Source of the DNA: JBBKWQ01 sp037969115
GTDB lineage: Bacteria > Actinomycetota > Acidimicrobiia > Acidimicrobiales > Ilumatobacteraceae
Assembly: GCA_037969115.1 (NCBI GenBank)
Contig: JBBKWQ010000236.1
Span: forward strand, 1-11,507
Length of the DNA: 11,507 nucleotides
Direction: 5' to 3'
Each line of letters starts with the position of its first letter. Within the stretch, counting starts at the first letter, position 1. Position numbers and translations under genes: made by a program. Positions 6,271-11,507 of this stretch are shown here, piece after piece. Under the pieces are notes generated by a model. It was not told where the DNA came from, searched no databases, and was given only the letters and a program-made list of their open reading frames with translations.

Positions 6271-7035
6271 TCACCCCTCCGTCGACGCTTCGGCCGAGGC
6301 GTCGGGTGGGGGAGAGATCTCGAACGTTTCGCCGTACTCGGACAGATCGAGCAGCCAGGTGGTCTCTTCATCGCCGAAGACGGTGGTGAACTCAGCCGTG
6401 GTCACCAGCGCCGTCACGGGATGGATCCAGAAGTCGGCCACGACGTCCTGGTTGCGAACGAGCCCGGCGGTGATGTCGGCGACCTGCGCCGCAGGGGCGG
6501 TGCCGCGGATGTGGTACCGGTCGCCACCGCGATCCGCCGTGCCGATCAACTCCACGCCGGTGAGCCCGGCCATCAACGGTCGCCAGCCGTTCACGGGGTC
6601 GAAGAAGTTCGACGGGTCGAGGTCGTAGCCGGCGGGGAGCGGCTCGTAGACGCCGGTCACCGGGTTCGACAGCCACACCTCGTCGTCGAGGGCGATCGCG
6701 CCGAGTTGCGTATTGAGCGAGCCGTTGACCTGCACGTCGATGAGTGCTTCGGCGGACTTGGGCGCGGAGAAGCGACCGAGCAGGTGTTCGAGACTCAAAG
6801 ACTCGAACCGGTCGATGAAGATCGGCGCGCCAGAGCGGTCCAACTCGAAGCGAACACTCGTGACGTCGCCCATCGCCGTCGCAGATGCGTCCTGGATCGC
6901 GATCGGGTCAGCCGGAATCGTCGGTCCGGTGGGTTCCTCTGCGTTGGCCGTCGCGTTGTCGGATCCACCGCTGCACGCAGGCAGAACGAGCGCAACGGCC
7001 CCGAGTACGGCGCCCAGTACACGTCGTCGGTTCAT
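6271..7035 (-). CDS. LprG/LppX-like lipid-binding lipoprotein
   Basis: 254-residue lipoprotein: basic start MNRRR, hydrophobic segment, lipobox LPAC with Cys21, then a Ser/Asp/Thr-rich linker and one domain that resembles the LppX_LprAFG family (mycobacterial LprG, LprA, LprF, LppX). Family-like stretches include an early ELDRSGAP strand and a central DPVNGW...GLTGVELIG...YHIRGTAP run that corresponds to the middle of LprG. That family folds into a half-barrel with a hydrophobic cavity carrying lipids (triacylglycerol, PIM, LAM in mycobacteria). The next gene, one base downstream, is a P55-like MFS, the same pair as lprG-Rv1410c. The ATG at 7035 is chosen for the signal peptide; GGAGG is 13 nt upstream, rather far. 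The frame runs open further upstream, but that part lacks any signal and is unlikely to be translated. The cargo lipid is unknown. Confidence 0.8.
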   Translation of the reverse strand: MNRRRVLGAVLGAVALVLPACSGGSDNATANAEEPTGPTIPADPIAIQDASATAMGDVTSVRFELDRSGAPIFIDRFESLSLEHLLGRFSAPKSAEALIDVQVNGSLNTQLGAIALDDEVWLSNPVTGVYEPLPAGYDLDPSNFFDPVNGWRPLMAGLTGVELIGTADRGGDRYHIRGTAPAAQVADITAGLVRNQDVVADFWIHPVTALVTTAEFTTVFGDEETTWLLDLSEYGETFEISPPPDASAEASTEG

Positions 7036-7113
7036 GTGAACGGGTGGTCCTCCTGCACGGACCGCGAATAGCCCGAACAGTGATTCAACGTAGACGCAGT
7101 GTGCTCTATTCCG

Positions 7114-7134
7114 GGACCGCGCCTCCGGCGGTCC
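7114..7134. repeat. Perfect 7-bp inverted repeat upstream of the lipoprotein gene
   Basis: GGACCGC (7114-7120) and GCGGTCC (7128-7134) with a 7-nt loop, between the divergent lipoprotein and Hcp genes. A further copy of GGACCGC occurs at 7059-7065, inside the probable lipoprotein leader. It could be an operator or an RNA hairpin; function unknown. Confidence 0.5.
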
Positions 7135-7168
7135 TGGAGGGTCCCGTCGGCATCGGCGACGGTAGCGG

Positions 7169-7189
7169 CCAGGCGGTCGTCTCGCCTGG
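7169..7189. repeat. Perfect 7-bp inverted repeat upstream of the Hcp gene
   Basis: CCAGGCG (7169-7175) and CGCCTGG (7183-7189) around a 7-nt loop, about 80 nt before the Hcp start and 35 nt from the previous inverted repeat of identical geometry. It is either in the promoter region or in the 5' leader of hcp; no clear promoter could be fixed to decide. Confidence 0.5.
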
Positions 7190-7229
7190 GATGAGGCGTC
7201 GTGCGGCGCGATAGTTTGCGGCGAGCGCC

Positions 7230-7260
7230 AGTGAGGCGAGATCAACGTAGAGAGTGAGGC
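7230..7260 (+). repeat. Direct repeat AGTGAGGC in the hcp leader
   Basis: AGTGAGGC occurs at 7230-7237 and again at 7253-7260. The second copy supplies the Shine-Dalgarno (GAGG, about 7 nt before the ATG). The first copy could be a decoy ribosome site or mere chance. Confidence 0.4.
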
Positions 7261-7266
7261 ACCGAC

Positions 7267-7785
7267 ATGGCTGTATTCGCCAAGTACGACGGCATCGACG
7301 GCGAGTCGAACGAAGCTCGGCACGACAAGTGGGTCGAGGTCCTCTCGCTCGACTGGGGAGTGCATCGACCGGGTGGCGCCACGACCGGTCAGAGTCGCCG
7401 TCGCGGGTCGGCGATCGTCGACGACATGGTACTCACCATCGAATACGAGAAGGCCGCGCCCAAGCTGCTGGAGAAGTGCTTGCGAGGTGAGGTGGTGCCG
7501 AAACTCGATATCGAACTCACCGCCACGTACGGCGGCGCACGAGTCACCTATCTGAAGTACGAACTGAAGATGGTGATGGTCACGTCGTACCACGTGAGCG
7601 CATCCGGCGACGATGAGGCCGGTCCGCCGATGGTGACCATCGCCAACAACTTCGAAGAGGTCAAAGTGACCTACACCGAGTTCGACGACAAGGGACGCGC
7701 CGCAGGCGACGTCGTCACTGAATACAAGGCAGAGCGCGGCGAGGCCGTTGCCAAGAGCAAGAAGAAGAAGAAGAAGCGCAAGTAG
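7267..7785 (+). CDS. hcp: Hcp-family protein (type VI secretion tube-type), orphan
   Basis: 172 residues with the Hcp family pattern throughout: opening FAKYDGIDGES, a VEVLSLDWGV strand, a Gly/Arg-rich loop, DMVLTIEYEKAAPKLLEKC, a YLKYELKMVMVTSY segment, and NNFEEVKVTYTEFDDKG near the end. Hcp forms hexameric rings that stack into the type VI tube and also serves as effector or chaperone in proteobacteria. No sheath, baseplate, VgrG or ClpV gene occurs in the window, and canonical type VI systems are not a normal part of actinobacteria, so the role here is open (part of a distant contractile system, or a repurposed ring protein). The C-terminus ends in a basic tail with six consecutive lysines, absent from typical Hcp. 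ATG 7267 has GAGG at good spacing. The gene converges with the GYD gene (12 nt gap). Confidence 0.92.
   Translation: MAVFAKYDGIDGESNEARHDKWVEVLSLDWGVHRPGGATTGQSRRRGSAIVDDMVLTIEYEKAAPKLLEKCLRGEVVPKLDIELTATYGGARVTYLKYELKMVMVTSYHVSASGDDEAGPPMVTIANNFEEVKVTYTEFDDKGRAAGDVVTEYKAERGEAVAKSKKKKKKRK
7759..7776 (+). repeat. (AAG)6 microsatellite encoding the lysine run of Hcp
   Basis: Six AAG codons in a row just before CGC-AAG-TAG. Unit gain or loss by slippage would change only the number of lysines, never the frame. Confidence 0.8.
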
Positions 7786-7797
7786 TTCGCGCTCGGC

Positions 7798-8118
7798 TCA
7801 CGATCCTGGTGCGCGGTACGTCGGTGTCTTGGAAGCGGCCTCGTCCAGATCTTCGGCGGTCATCAGCGGCACCAGATTGAGGGTCACCGCTCCGCTGGAG
7901 TTGATGAGGAGCGACAGCGCCGTGGCGCTGGCGGCGTCGGGAACGTCGCAGATGCCGTACACGTCGGTGTCGCCGAACGCGTAGTACATGCAATCGAGAC
8001 TGCCACCGACCGACTCGACGGCGGCCCGAGCCGCGTCACGTCGCTTGGAGCCGCCCTCGGTCATCAGCCCCTTCACACCATCGCCCACATAGTTCGCTCG
8101 CAACAGATACTTCGCCAT
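7798..8118 (-). CDS. GYD domain-containing protein
   Basis: 106-residue cytoplasmic protein of the GYD family (dimeric alpha-beta-barrel type, no established reaction). It starts MAKYLLRANYVGDGVKGLM and contains the typical helix with GGSKRRDAARAAVESVGG (the family's position for an R-x-A-A element), then YYAFGDTDVYGICDVPD, the strand-turn that usually reads F-G-x-x-D, and ends in a TAEDLDEA helix. The start is sure: AAGGAG lies 7 nt upstream of the ATG, and a good promoter sits about 50 nt upstream. It is a single-gene unit converging with hcp. No signal peptide or membrane helix. Confidence 0.88.
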   Translation of the reverse strand: MAKYLLRANYVGDGVKGLMTEGGSKRRDAARAAVESVGGSLDCMYYAFGDTDVYGICDVPDAASATALSLLINSSGAVTLNLVPLMTAEDLDEAASKTPTYRAPGS

Positions 8119-8136
8119 CGGCTACTCCTTCGTGTC

Positions 8137-8155
8137 GGGCGCCGGGACAGCGCCC
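8137..8155 (-). other. Hairpin at the 5' end of the GYD mRNA
   Basis: On the minus strand GGGCGC and GCGCCC pair perfectly around a 7-nt loop, starting only about 3 nt after the predicted transcription start (about 8158) and ending 12 nt before the AAGGAG. A stem at the extreme 5' end often protects an mRNA; a regulatory role is possible but not shown. Confidence 0.45.
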
Positions 8156-8164
8156 AGTCAGTCC

Positions 8165-8193
8165 ATTATCAGCGCGACAAGTGCTCGTGGCAA
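8165..8193 (-). promoter_or_regulatory. Promoter of the GYD gene
   Basis: Minus-strand -35 TTGCCA (8188-8193), a 17-nt spacer and -10 GATAAT (8165-8170, 5 of 6 to consensus). The predicted start near 8158 gives a leader of about 40 nt. This is among the best sigma-70-type promoters visible in the window. Confidence 0.65.
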
Positions 8194-8232
8194 TCGTCAA
8201 GACGCTGATCACGGCGCTCAACCTCGTCATGC

Positions 8233-8246
8233 CTCGGCGCTCCGAG
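8233..8246 (-). terminator. Possible terminator after the AhpD-like gene
   Basis: CTCGG and CCGAG form a 5-bp stem with a 4-nt loop, extended by GC/GC across a bulge, about 30 nt downstream of the AhpD-like stop. No T-tract. Weak call, based on position. Confidence 0.3.
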
Positions 8247-8274
8247 TGCCGTTGGCCGGAGCAATCGGGACTGG

Positions 8275-8844
8275 TCAACGCCCCATGGCGTAGAACTCGT
8301 CATTCGGTCGGATCGATGCGAAGTTGGCGACGCGGTTCGACATCGCGAAGAAGGCAGCGATCGCGGCGATGTCCCAGATCTCGTCGTCAGTGAAGCCGTT
8401 GGCTCGCATCGCCTCGATGTCGTCGTCCAGCACCGTTCCCGAATCGGCGCACACGTGCAGTGCGAGTTCGACGATGTGCCGTTCGCGTTCGGTGAGATCG
8501 GCCTTCCACGGATTCACCGACACCTGATCGGCGATCAATGGATTCTTCGCACGAATCCTCAGGATCGCACCGTGCGCCACGACGCAGTACTGGCAGTCGT
8601 TCACGGCCGACGTGGCGACCACGATGAGCTCGCGTTCCGCCTTCGAGAGCCCTTCGCTCTTGTCCATCAACGTGTCGTGATAGGCCATGAACGCGCGGAA
8701 CTCCTCGGGTCGGTGGGCGAGCGCGAGGAACACGTTCGGGATGAAACCCGACCGTTCGGCGACGGCCTCGATCCGCTCACGGATGTCGTCGGGCAGGTCG
8801 GCGAGCTCGGGGACGGGGAAGCGGGAGATGCGATGTTCGGCCAT
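8275..8844 (-). CDS. AhpD-like peroxidase-related protein (carboxymuconolactone decarboxylase family)
   Basis: 189 residues, the normal size of the 'uncharacterized peroxidase-related enzyme' subgroup of the AhpD/CMD superfamily. The redox motif is intact: Cys84-Gln-Tyr-Cys87 followed by His91, with a preceding Glu72, matching E-x(n)-C-x-x-C-x-x-x-H of AhpD. Before it lies the subgroup's typical RSGFIPNVFLALAHRPEEFRAF-like region (about 31-52; SGFIPNVF is the clear part). Proteins of this type are all-helical, multimeric and use the CxxC thiols to reduce hydroperoxides or a partner; the partner here is unknown. It starts 17 nt after the methyltransferase stop and probably ends the trmH operon. 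No strong Shine-Dalgarno is visible, so coupling is plausible. Confidence 0.9.
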   Translation of the reverse strand: MAEHRISRFPVPELADLPDDIRERIEAVAERSGFIPNVFLALAHRPEEFRAFMAYHDTLMDKSEGLSKAERELIVVATSAVNDCQYCVVAHGAILRIRAKNPLIADQVSVNPWKADLTERERHIVELALHVCADSGTVLDDDIEAMRANGFTDDEIWDIAAIAAFFAMSNRVANFASIRPNDEFYAMGR

Positions 8845-8861
8845 CTGCGGAGCCTGTCAGG

Positions 8862-9524
8862 TCAGTGCGGCAGGCTGCGACGCAGAACGCACCACAGCCC
8901 CGAGCCCGCCCGCGACTCGACACCGTTCCACTCGCCCGGCAGCGCCGCGGCCACGTCGCGCGGCGGCAGATGGATCGGCGTCTGGTCACCCTTGGTGTTC
9001 ACCCACACGATCACTCCGTTCGGACGCAGCACCCGATCGACTTCGAGCGGGAACAGCAGCATGTTGATGAGCAGGATCGCATCGAACTGATCGTCGACGA
9101 AGGGCAACATCGATGCGTCGGCTCGCACCTTCGGCGCCAGACCGTCGGGGGCGTGGAGCAGCATCTCGCTCGACAGGTCGGTGGCGACGAGCGACGCGAC
9201 CCGCCCGTGGAGCAGCCGCATGCCCGCTCCGGTTCCGGTGCCGAGTTCGAGCCAGTCGACATCCAGGTCGACGTTGCCGCGTGAGAGGGCGTCGTTCACG
9301 GGGGCCGCTTTGTCGGCGTTTACCTGTCGCTCGCTCCACTCCGCCGCAAGTCCATCGAACAGGTCGGCCACCCGTACCGCGCGATCAGGGCTCCACGGAG
9401 TTTCGGCGTCGTCGTCACAGGTGTCGAAGGCGATCGACCGGGTGATCTTGCGCATCGGGTGGTCGGGCCCTGCGAATGGGTCGGGGTCTCGATAACCCTC
9501 CGCGTCGGGCAGGCGCTCGATCAC
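8862..9524 (-). CDS. Class I SAM-dependent methyltransferase
   Basis: 220 residues from the GTG at 9524. The Rossmann core is clear: motif I ELGTGTGAG (93-101), the acidic residue after strand 2 (Asp116 in VATDLSSEML), RADASMLPF with DDQFDAILLINML as motifs II/III, and a conserved RVLRPNGVIVWVNTKGD strand-loop. It has an N-terminal helical lid (about 1-85) that may shape the acceptor site. The acceptor cannot be told from sequence. The start codon lies one base after the trmH stop (TGA-C-GTG), the same junction as between the lipoprotein and MFS genes here. GTG 9539, overlapping trmH, is the alternative start, and further upstream extension would run through trmH. It is in a probable operon with trmH and the AhpD-like gene. 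Confidence 0.85.
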   Translation of the reverse strand: MIERLPDAEGYRDPDPFAGPDHPMRKITRSIAFDTCDDDAETPWSPDRAVRVADLFDGLAAEWSERQVNADKAAPVNDALSRGNVDLDVDWLELGTGTGAGMRLLHGRVASLVATDLSSEMLLHAPDGLAPKVRADASMLPFVDDQFDAILLINMLLFPLEVDRVLRPNGVIVWVNTKGDQTPIHLPPRDVAAALPGEWNGVESRAGSGLWCVLRRSLPH

Positions 9525-9525
9525 G

Positions 9526-10329
9526 TCAGTGACGCCCACGTCCGATGATGCCGAACGTGACCGCGGCGGCCGCGGCAACGTTCAACGAATCGACGTCGGG
9601 AGCGATGGGCAGTCGAACCCGTCGAGTCGCCGCGCCGAACGCGTGATTGGTGAGGCCGGGACCCTCGGCTCCGAACATCACGGCCAGGCGGTCGGGAGGC
9701 GACAGCATCCAGATGTTGTCGGCCGCCTGATCGGGCGTGAGCGCCCAGATCTCGAATCCTGCCCTGATCAGCTGGTTCAGATCGCCGGGCCAGTCGGTCG
9801 CACGGGCGACGGAGAGGAACAGGATCTCGCCCATGCTGACGCGGACGGTGCGGCGGTAGTACGGGTCGATGCACGTCGGGTCGAGGATGAGGCCGCCGAT
9901 GTCGAGGGCTCGGGCGGAGCGGGCGATCGCTCCGAGATTCTCGGGGTCGTTCAGAGCTTCGACCACCGCGATTCGATCGCACGTGGCGATCAGAGTTTGA
10001 ATCGTGCTGAGTGGCCGCCGTTCGGCCGAGGCGACCAGGCCCCGATGCAGATCGAAACCCACCGTTCGGTTCTGCACCGCTCGATCGGCGACGAACACGT
10101 CGGTGTCGTCCGCCAGCGACTCGATGAGCGGACGCGTTCGTTCGAGTCGTTGAGCGGACACGAACAGAGAACGAATGCGATGGTCGGACGCGATCAGTCG
10201 CCCGACAGCTGTCGGTCCCTCGGCGATGAAGAACACGTCGCCCTCGAACTCGCGGCGCATGGCCGGATCGTTCAGCGAGACGTAGTCGGCGACGCGGGTA
10301 TCGGCGGGGTCGTCGATCATGACGATCAT
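9526..10329 (-). CDS. SpoU/TrmH-family RNA 2'-O-methyltransferase
   Basis: 267 residues; transfers methyl from SAM to a ribose 2'-OH in rRNA or tRNA. The N-terminal substrate-binding domain (about 1-105, FFIAEG at 33-38) is followed by the trefoil-knot SPOUT domain with all three motifs: NDPENLGAIARSA (127-139, with Asn131 and Arg137), MFGAEGPGL (218-226) and LPIAPDVDSLNVAAAAAV (240-257). A DPTCIDPYYRRTVRVSMGE segment (150-168) is also typical. Which nucleotide is modified is not decidable; the TsnR/RlmB/TrmH subgroups look alike here. ATG 10329 is chosen because it gives a usual N-terminus before DDPAD. ATG 10320 is nearly as good, and a longer reading would cross the divergent alkB promoter. 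First gene of a three-gene unit. Confidence 0.92.
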   Translation of the reverse strand: MIVMIDDPADTRVADYVSLNDPAMRREFEGDVFFIAEGPTAVGRLIASDHRIRSLFVSAQRLERTRPLIESLADDTDVFVADRAVQNRTVGFDLHRGLVASAERRPLSTIQTLIATCDRIAVVEALNDPENLGAIARSARALDIGGLILDPTCIDPYYRRTVRVSMGEILFLSVARATDWPGDLNQLIRAGFEIWALTPDQAADNIWMLSPPDRLAVMFGAEGPGLTNHAFGAATRRVRLPIAPDVDSLNVAAAAAVTFGIIGRGRH

Positions 10330-10348
10330 GACACCAGTGTGTCGCAGC

Positions 10349-10377
10349 TTGACGCTGGGTGCCCCATCCGCGACAAT
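10349..10377 (+). promoter_or_regulatory. Promoter of the AlkB gene
   Basis: -35 TTGACG (10349-10354, 5 of 6), a 17-nt spacer and -10 GACAAT (10372-10377, 4 of 6). Exactly 7 nt later comes the GTG at 10385, so transcription and translation would begin at the same base. The same geometry (-10, 7 nt, GTG) is seen at the zinc binding protein. Confidence 0.5.
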
Positions 10378-10384
10378 CGAACAC

Positions 10385-11002
10385 GTGTACCCATCGGCCG
10401 CCTGGCAAGGATCGTTGTTCGGCACGGTCGAACCGGAGGCCGATCTCGCTTATAGCGAGGCGGTCCGCCATCAGCTCGACTCCACTACGTGGGTCGACCT
10501 GGCGAAGGGGTGGCTGCAGGGCAGCGACCGTATCTTCGACCTGCTGTACGACCAGCTCACGTGGATCCAGCGGCGCGACATCAAGATGTACGACTCGCTG
10601 GTCGACGAGCCGCGGCTGTCCGCCTGGTGGCGGGCGAGTGACGGCGAACCAGAGCCGCTCCCGCTCTTGACGACGTTGCGAACGAGTCTTGCCGAGCGAT
10701 ACGACGAGCCCTTCGACTCGATCGGTTTCAACCTGTACCGCGACGGCAACGACTCGGTTGCCTGGCACGCCGATCGTCATGCCCATGTGGTCACGAACCC
10801 GGTCATCGCCATCGTCAGCGTGGGCGCGCCGCGGCCGCTCAAGCTGCGGCCGAAGGGTGGCGGTCATTCCACCGGATGGGATCTCGGAAACGGCGATCTC
10901 CTCGTGATGGGCGGCGCATGTCAGCACGAATGGGAGCACACGGTGCCAAAGGTCAAACGCACCACGGGTCCACGTATGTCGATCACGTTCCGTTCGGTGT
11001 GA
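10385..11002 (+). CDS. alkB: AlkB-family 2-oxoglutarate/Fe(II) dioxygenase
   Basis: 205 residues from the GTG; oxidatively removes alkyl groups from nucleic-acid bases in its best-known members. The double-stranded beta-helix residues are all present: iron ligands His128-x-Asp130 (WHADRH) and His185 (WEHTVPK), the 2-oxoglutarate binding pair Arg197 and Arg203 (RMSITFR), and the upstream NLYRDGNDSVAWH element (116-128). The size and the NxYxxG-x(5)-HxD spacing fit the ALKBH2/3-like DNA/RNA repair type rather than long eukaryotic forms. A longer frame exists (ATG 10319) but would contain the promoter and overlap divergent trmH. The substrate (DNA, tRNA, or the RNA modified by the neighbouring methyltransferases) is not known. 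A hairpin 9 nt after the stop probably ends the unit. Confidence 0.92.
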   Translation: MYPSAAWQGSLFGTVEPEADLAYSEAVRHQLDSTTWVDLAKGWLQGSDRIFDLLYDQLTWIQRRDIKMYDSLVDEPRLSAWWRASDGEPEPLPLLTTLRTSLAERYDEPFDSIGFNLYRDGNDSVAWHADRHAHVVTNPVIAIVSVGAPRPLKLRPKGGGHSTGWDLGNGDLLVMGGACQHEWEHTVPKVKRTTGPRMSITFRSV

Positions 11003-11010
11003 CGTGAACC

Positions 11011-11041
11011 ACCACGAAACCGGCGTCCGGTCGGTCGTGGT
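11011..11041 (+). terminator. Strong hairpin, probable terminator of the AlkB gene
   Basis: ACCACGA (11011-11017) pairs with TCGTGGT (11035-11041), and inside it ACCGG pairs with CCGGT around a CGT loop, with a small internal bulge. It sits 9 nt after the stop. No T-tract, as often in high-GC Gram-positives. The ABC ATPase starts 20 nt later, so some read-through is possible. Confidence 0.6.
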
Positions 11042-11061
11042 CGACGGGCAGACTGGCGACC

Positions 11062-11507
11062 ATGGAATCTGACCTGGCCATCGATGCGCGCGGGCTGGTG
11101 AAACGATTCGGGTCGAACGTCGCACTCGGTGGCGTCGATCTCGCCGTGCCGCGCGGTGCCGTCTACGGCCTACTCGGGCCGAACGGCGCCGGCAAGACCA
11201 CAGCTGTTCGCGTGCTCACCACGTTGCTTCGCGCCGACGAGGGCACCGCGTTCGTCGACGGCATCGACGTGGCGGCTCACCCCAACGAGGTTCGCAAGCG
11301 CATCGGCCTGACGGGTCAGTACGCAGCGGTCGAGGAACGACTGACCGGTCGCGAGAACATGGAGTTCATCGCCCGGCTGTTCCACATGCCCAAATCCGAC
11401 GTGAAGCTCCGTGCCTCGGAACTGCTCGAGCGCTTCGATCTCGTCGACGCCGCCGACCGCATCGTCAAGGGATACTCGGGCGGCATGCGTCGTCGGCTCG
11501 ACATCGC
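11062..11507 (+). CDS. DrrA-type ABC exporter ATPase, N-terminal part (cut by right edge)
   Basis: The first 148 codons of an ABC ATPase, starting MESDLAIDARGLVKRFG. Walker A GPNGAGKTT (39-47), Q-loop Gln86 in LTGQYAAVEERLTGREN, and signature YSGGMRRRLDIA starting at residue 138. The Q-loop neighbourhood (GQYAAVEE.LTG.EN) and the MRRRLD form of the signature are typical of daunorubicin-resistance DrrA-type ATPases, which pair with a small ABC-2 membrane protein to export drugs or lipids. The partner should lie just beyond base 11507. No good Shine-Dalgarno is seen before the ATG. Transported substrate unknown. Confidence 0.9.
   Translation, partial: MESDLAIDARGLVKRFGSNVALGGVDLAVPRGAVYGLLGPNGAGKTTAVRVLTTLLRADEGTAFVDGIDVAAHPNEVRKRIGLTGQYAAVEERLTGRENMEFIARLFHMPKSDVKLRASELLERFDLVDAADRIVKGYSGGMRRRLDI

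Noticed and set aside
4638..6389. Long plus-strand frame opposite the MFS gene
   Set aside because: Product is rich in Arg, Asp, Glu and His and mirrors the codons of the membrane protein; no motif, start site or promoter.
7267..8118. A type VI secretion or toxin module around Hcp
   Set aside because: The neighbours are a GYD protein and a lipoprotein operon; no VgrG, PAAR, sheath, effector or immunity gene is visible.
9521..11125. Very long minus-strand reading frame (over 500 codons) across trmH and alkB
   Set aside because: It is a high-GC shadow: the product is Arg/Pro/Ser/His-rich without motifs and it lies over two genes with complete catalytic motifs in other frames.
1..11507. CRISPR arrays, tRNA/rRNA genes, insertion sequences, attachment sites
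   Set aside because: No regularly spaced repeats, cloverleaf sequences, transposase motifs or terminal inverted repeats were seen on reading both strands.

Overview
The window is high-GC DNA (most codons end in G or C), with lipoboxes, short or leaderless mRNAs and tightly abutting genes. Its families (LprG-like lipoprotein plus P55-like MFS pair, GYD protein, DrrA-type ATPase, TrmH, AhpD-like enzyme) suggest an actinobacterium. I would guess class Acidimicrobiia (Ilumatobacter-like), but this is inferred from gene style and is not proven by any marker gene.

Layout, left to right. (1) 1-702 (-): the N-terminal part of a patatin-like phospholipase that runs off the left edge, with codon use less GC-rich than its neighbours. 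(2) 703-1283: a non-coding stretch containing a probable terminator. (3) 1284-3917: a divergent zinc-type ABC importer. The permease and binding lipoprotein read left, and the ATPase with a His-rich tail reads right. They share a compact promoter region with a Zur-like operator lying in the -35/-10 spacer. (4) 3939-7035 (-): an operon resembling mycobacterial lprG-Rv1410c (P55), namely a lipid-binding-type lipoprotein followed one base later by a 14-TM-type MFS exporter. The exporter carries an unusual 255-residue C-terminal extension: one membrane helix, a coiled coil and a proline-punctuated beta-type repeat. The extension begins at an in-frame ATG that has its own good Shine-Dalgarno. (5) 7267-7785 (+): an orphan Hcp-family (type VI tube) protein with a poly-lysine tail, converging with a GYD-domain protein (7798-8118, -). 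(6) 8275-10329 (-): a probable operon of a SpoU/TrmH RNA 2'-O-methyltransferase, a class I SAM methyltransferase and an AhpD-like peroxidase-related protein. (7) 10385-11002 (+): an AlkB-type 2-oxoglutarate dioxygenase divergent from trmH, apparently with a leaderless GTG start. (8) 11062-11507 (+): the start of a DrrA-type ABC exporter ATPase cut by the right edge.

Working together: the zinc genes form a complete importer (binding protein, channel, ATPase). The lipoprotein and MFS genes are expected to extract and carry a lipid or glycolipid across or out of the membrane. TrmH, the methyltransferase, the AhpD-like protein and AlkB are housekeeping or stress-type enzymes. No tRNA, rRNA, CRISPR array, insertion sequence or phage module was seen. 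The points most worth a second look are the fused or dual-start C-terminal domain on the P55-like exporter, the orphan Hcp protein, and the Zur-box-in-spacer divergent promoter.
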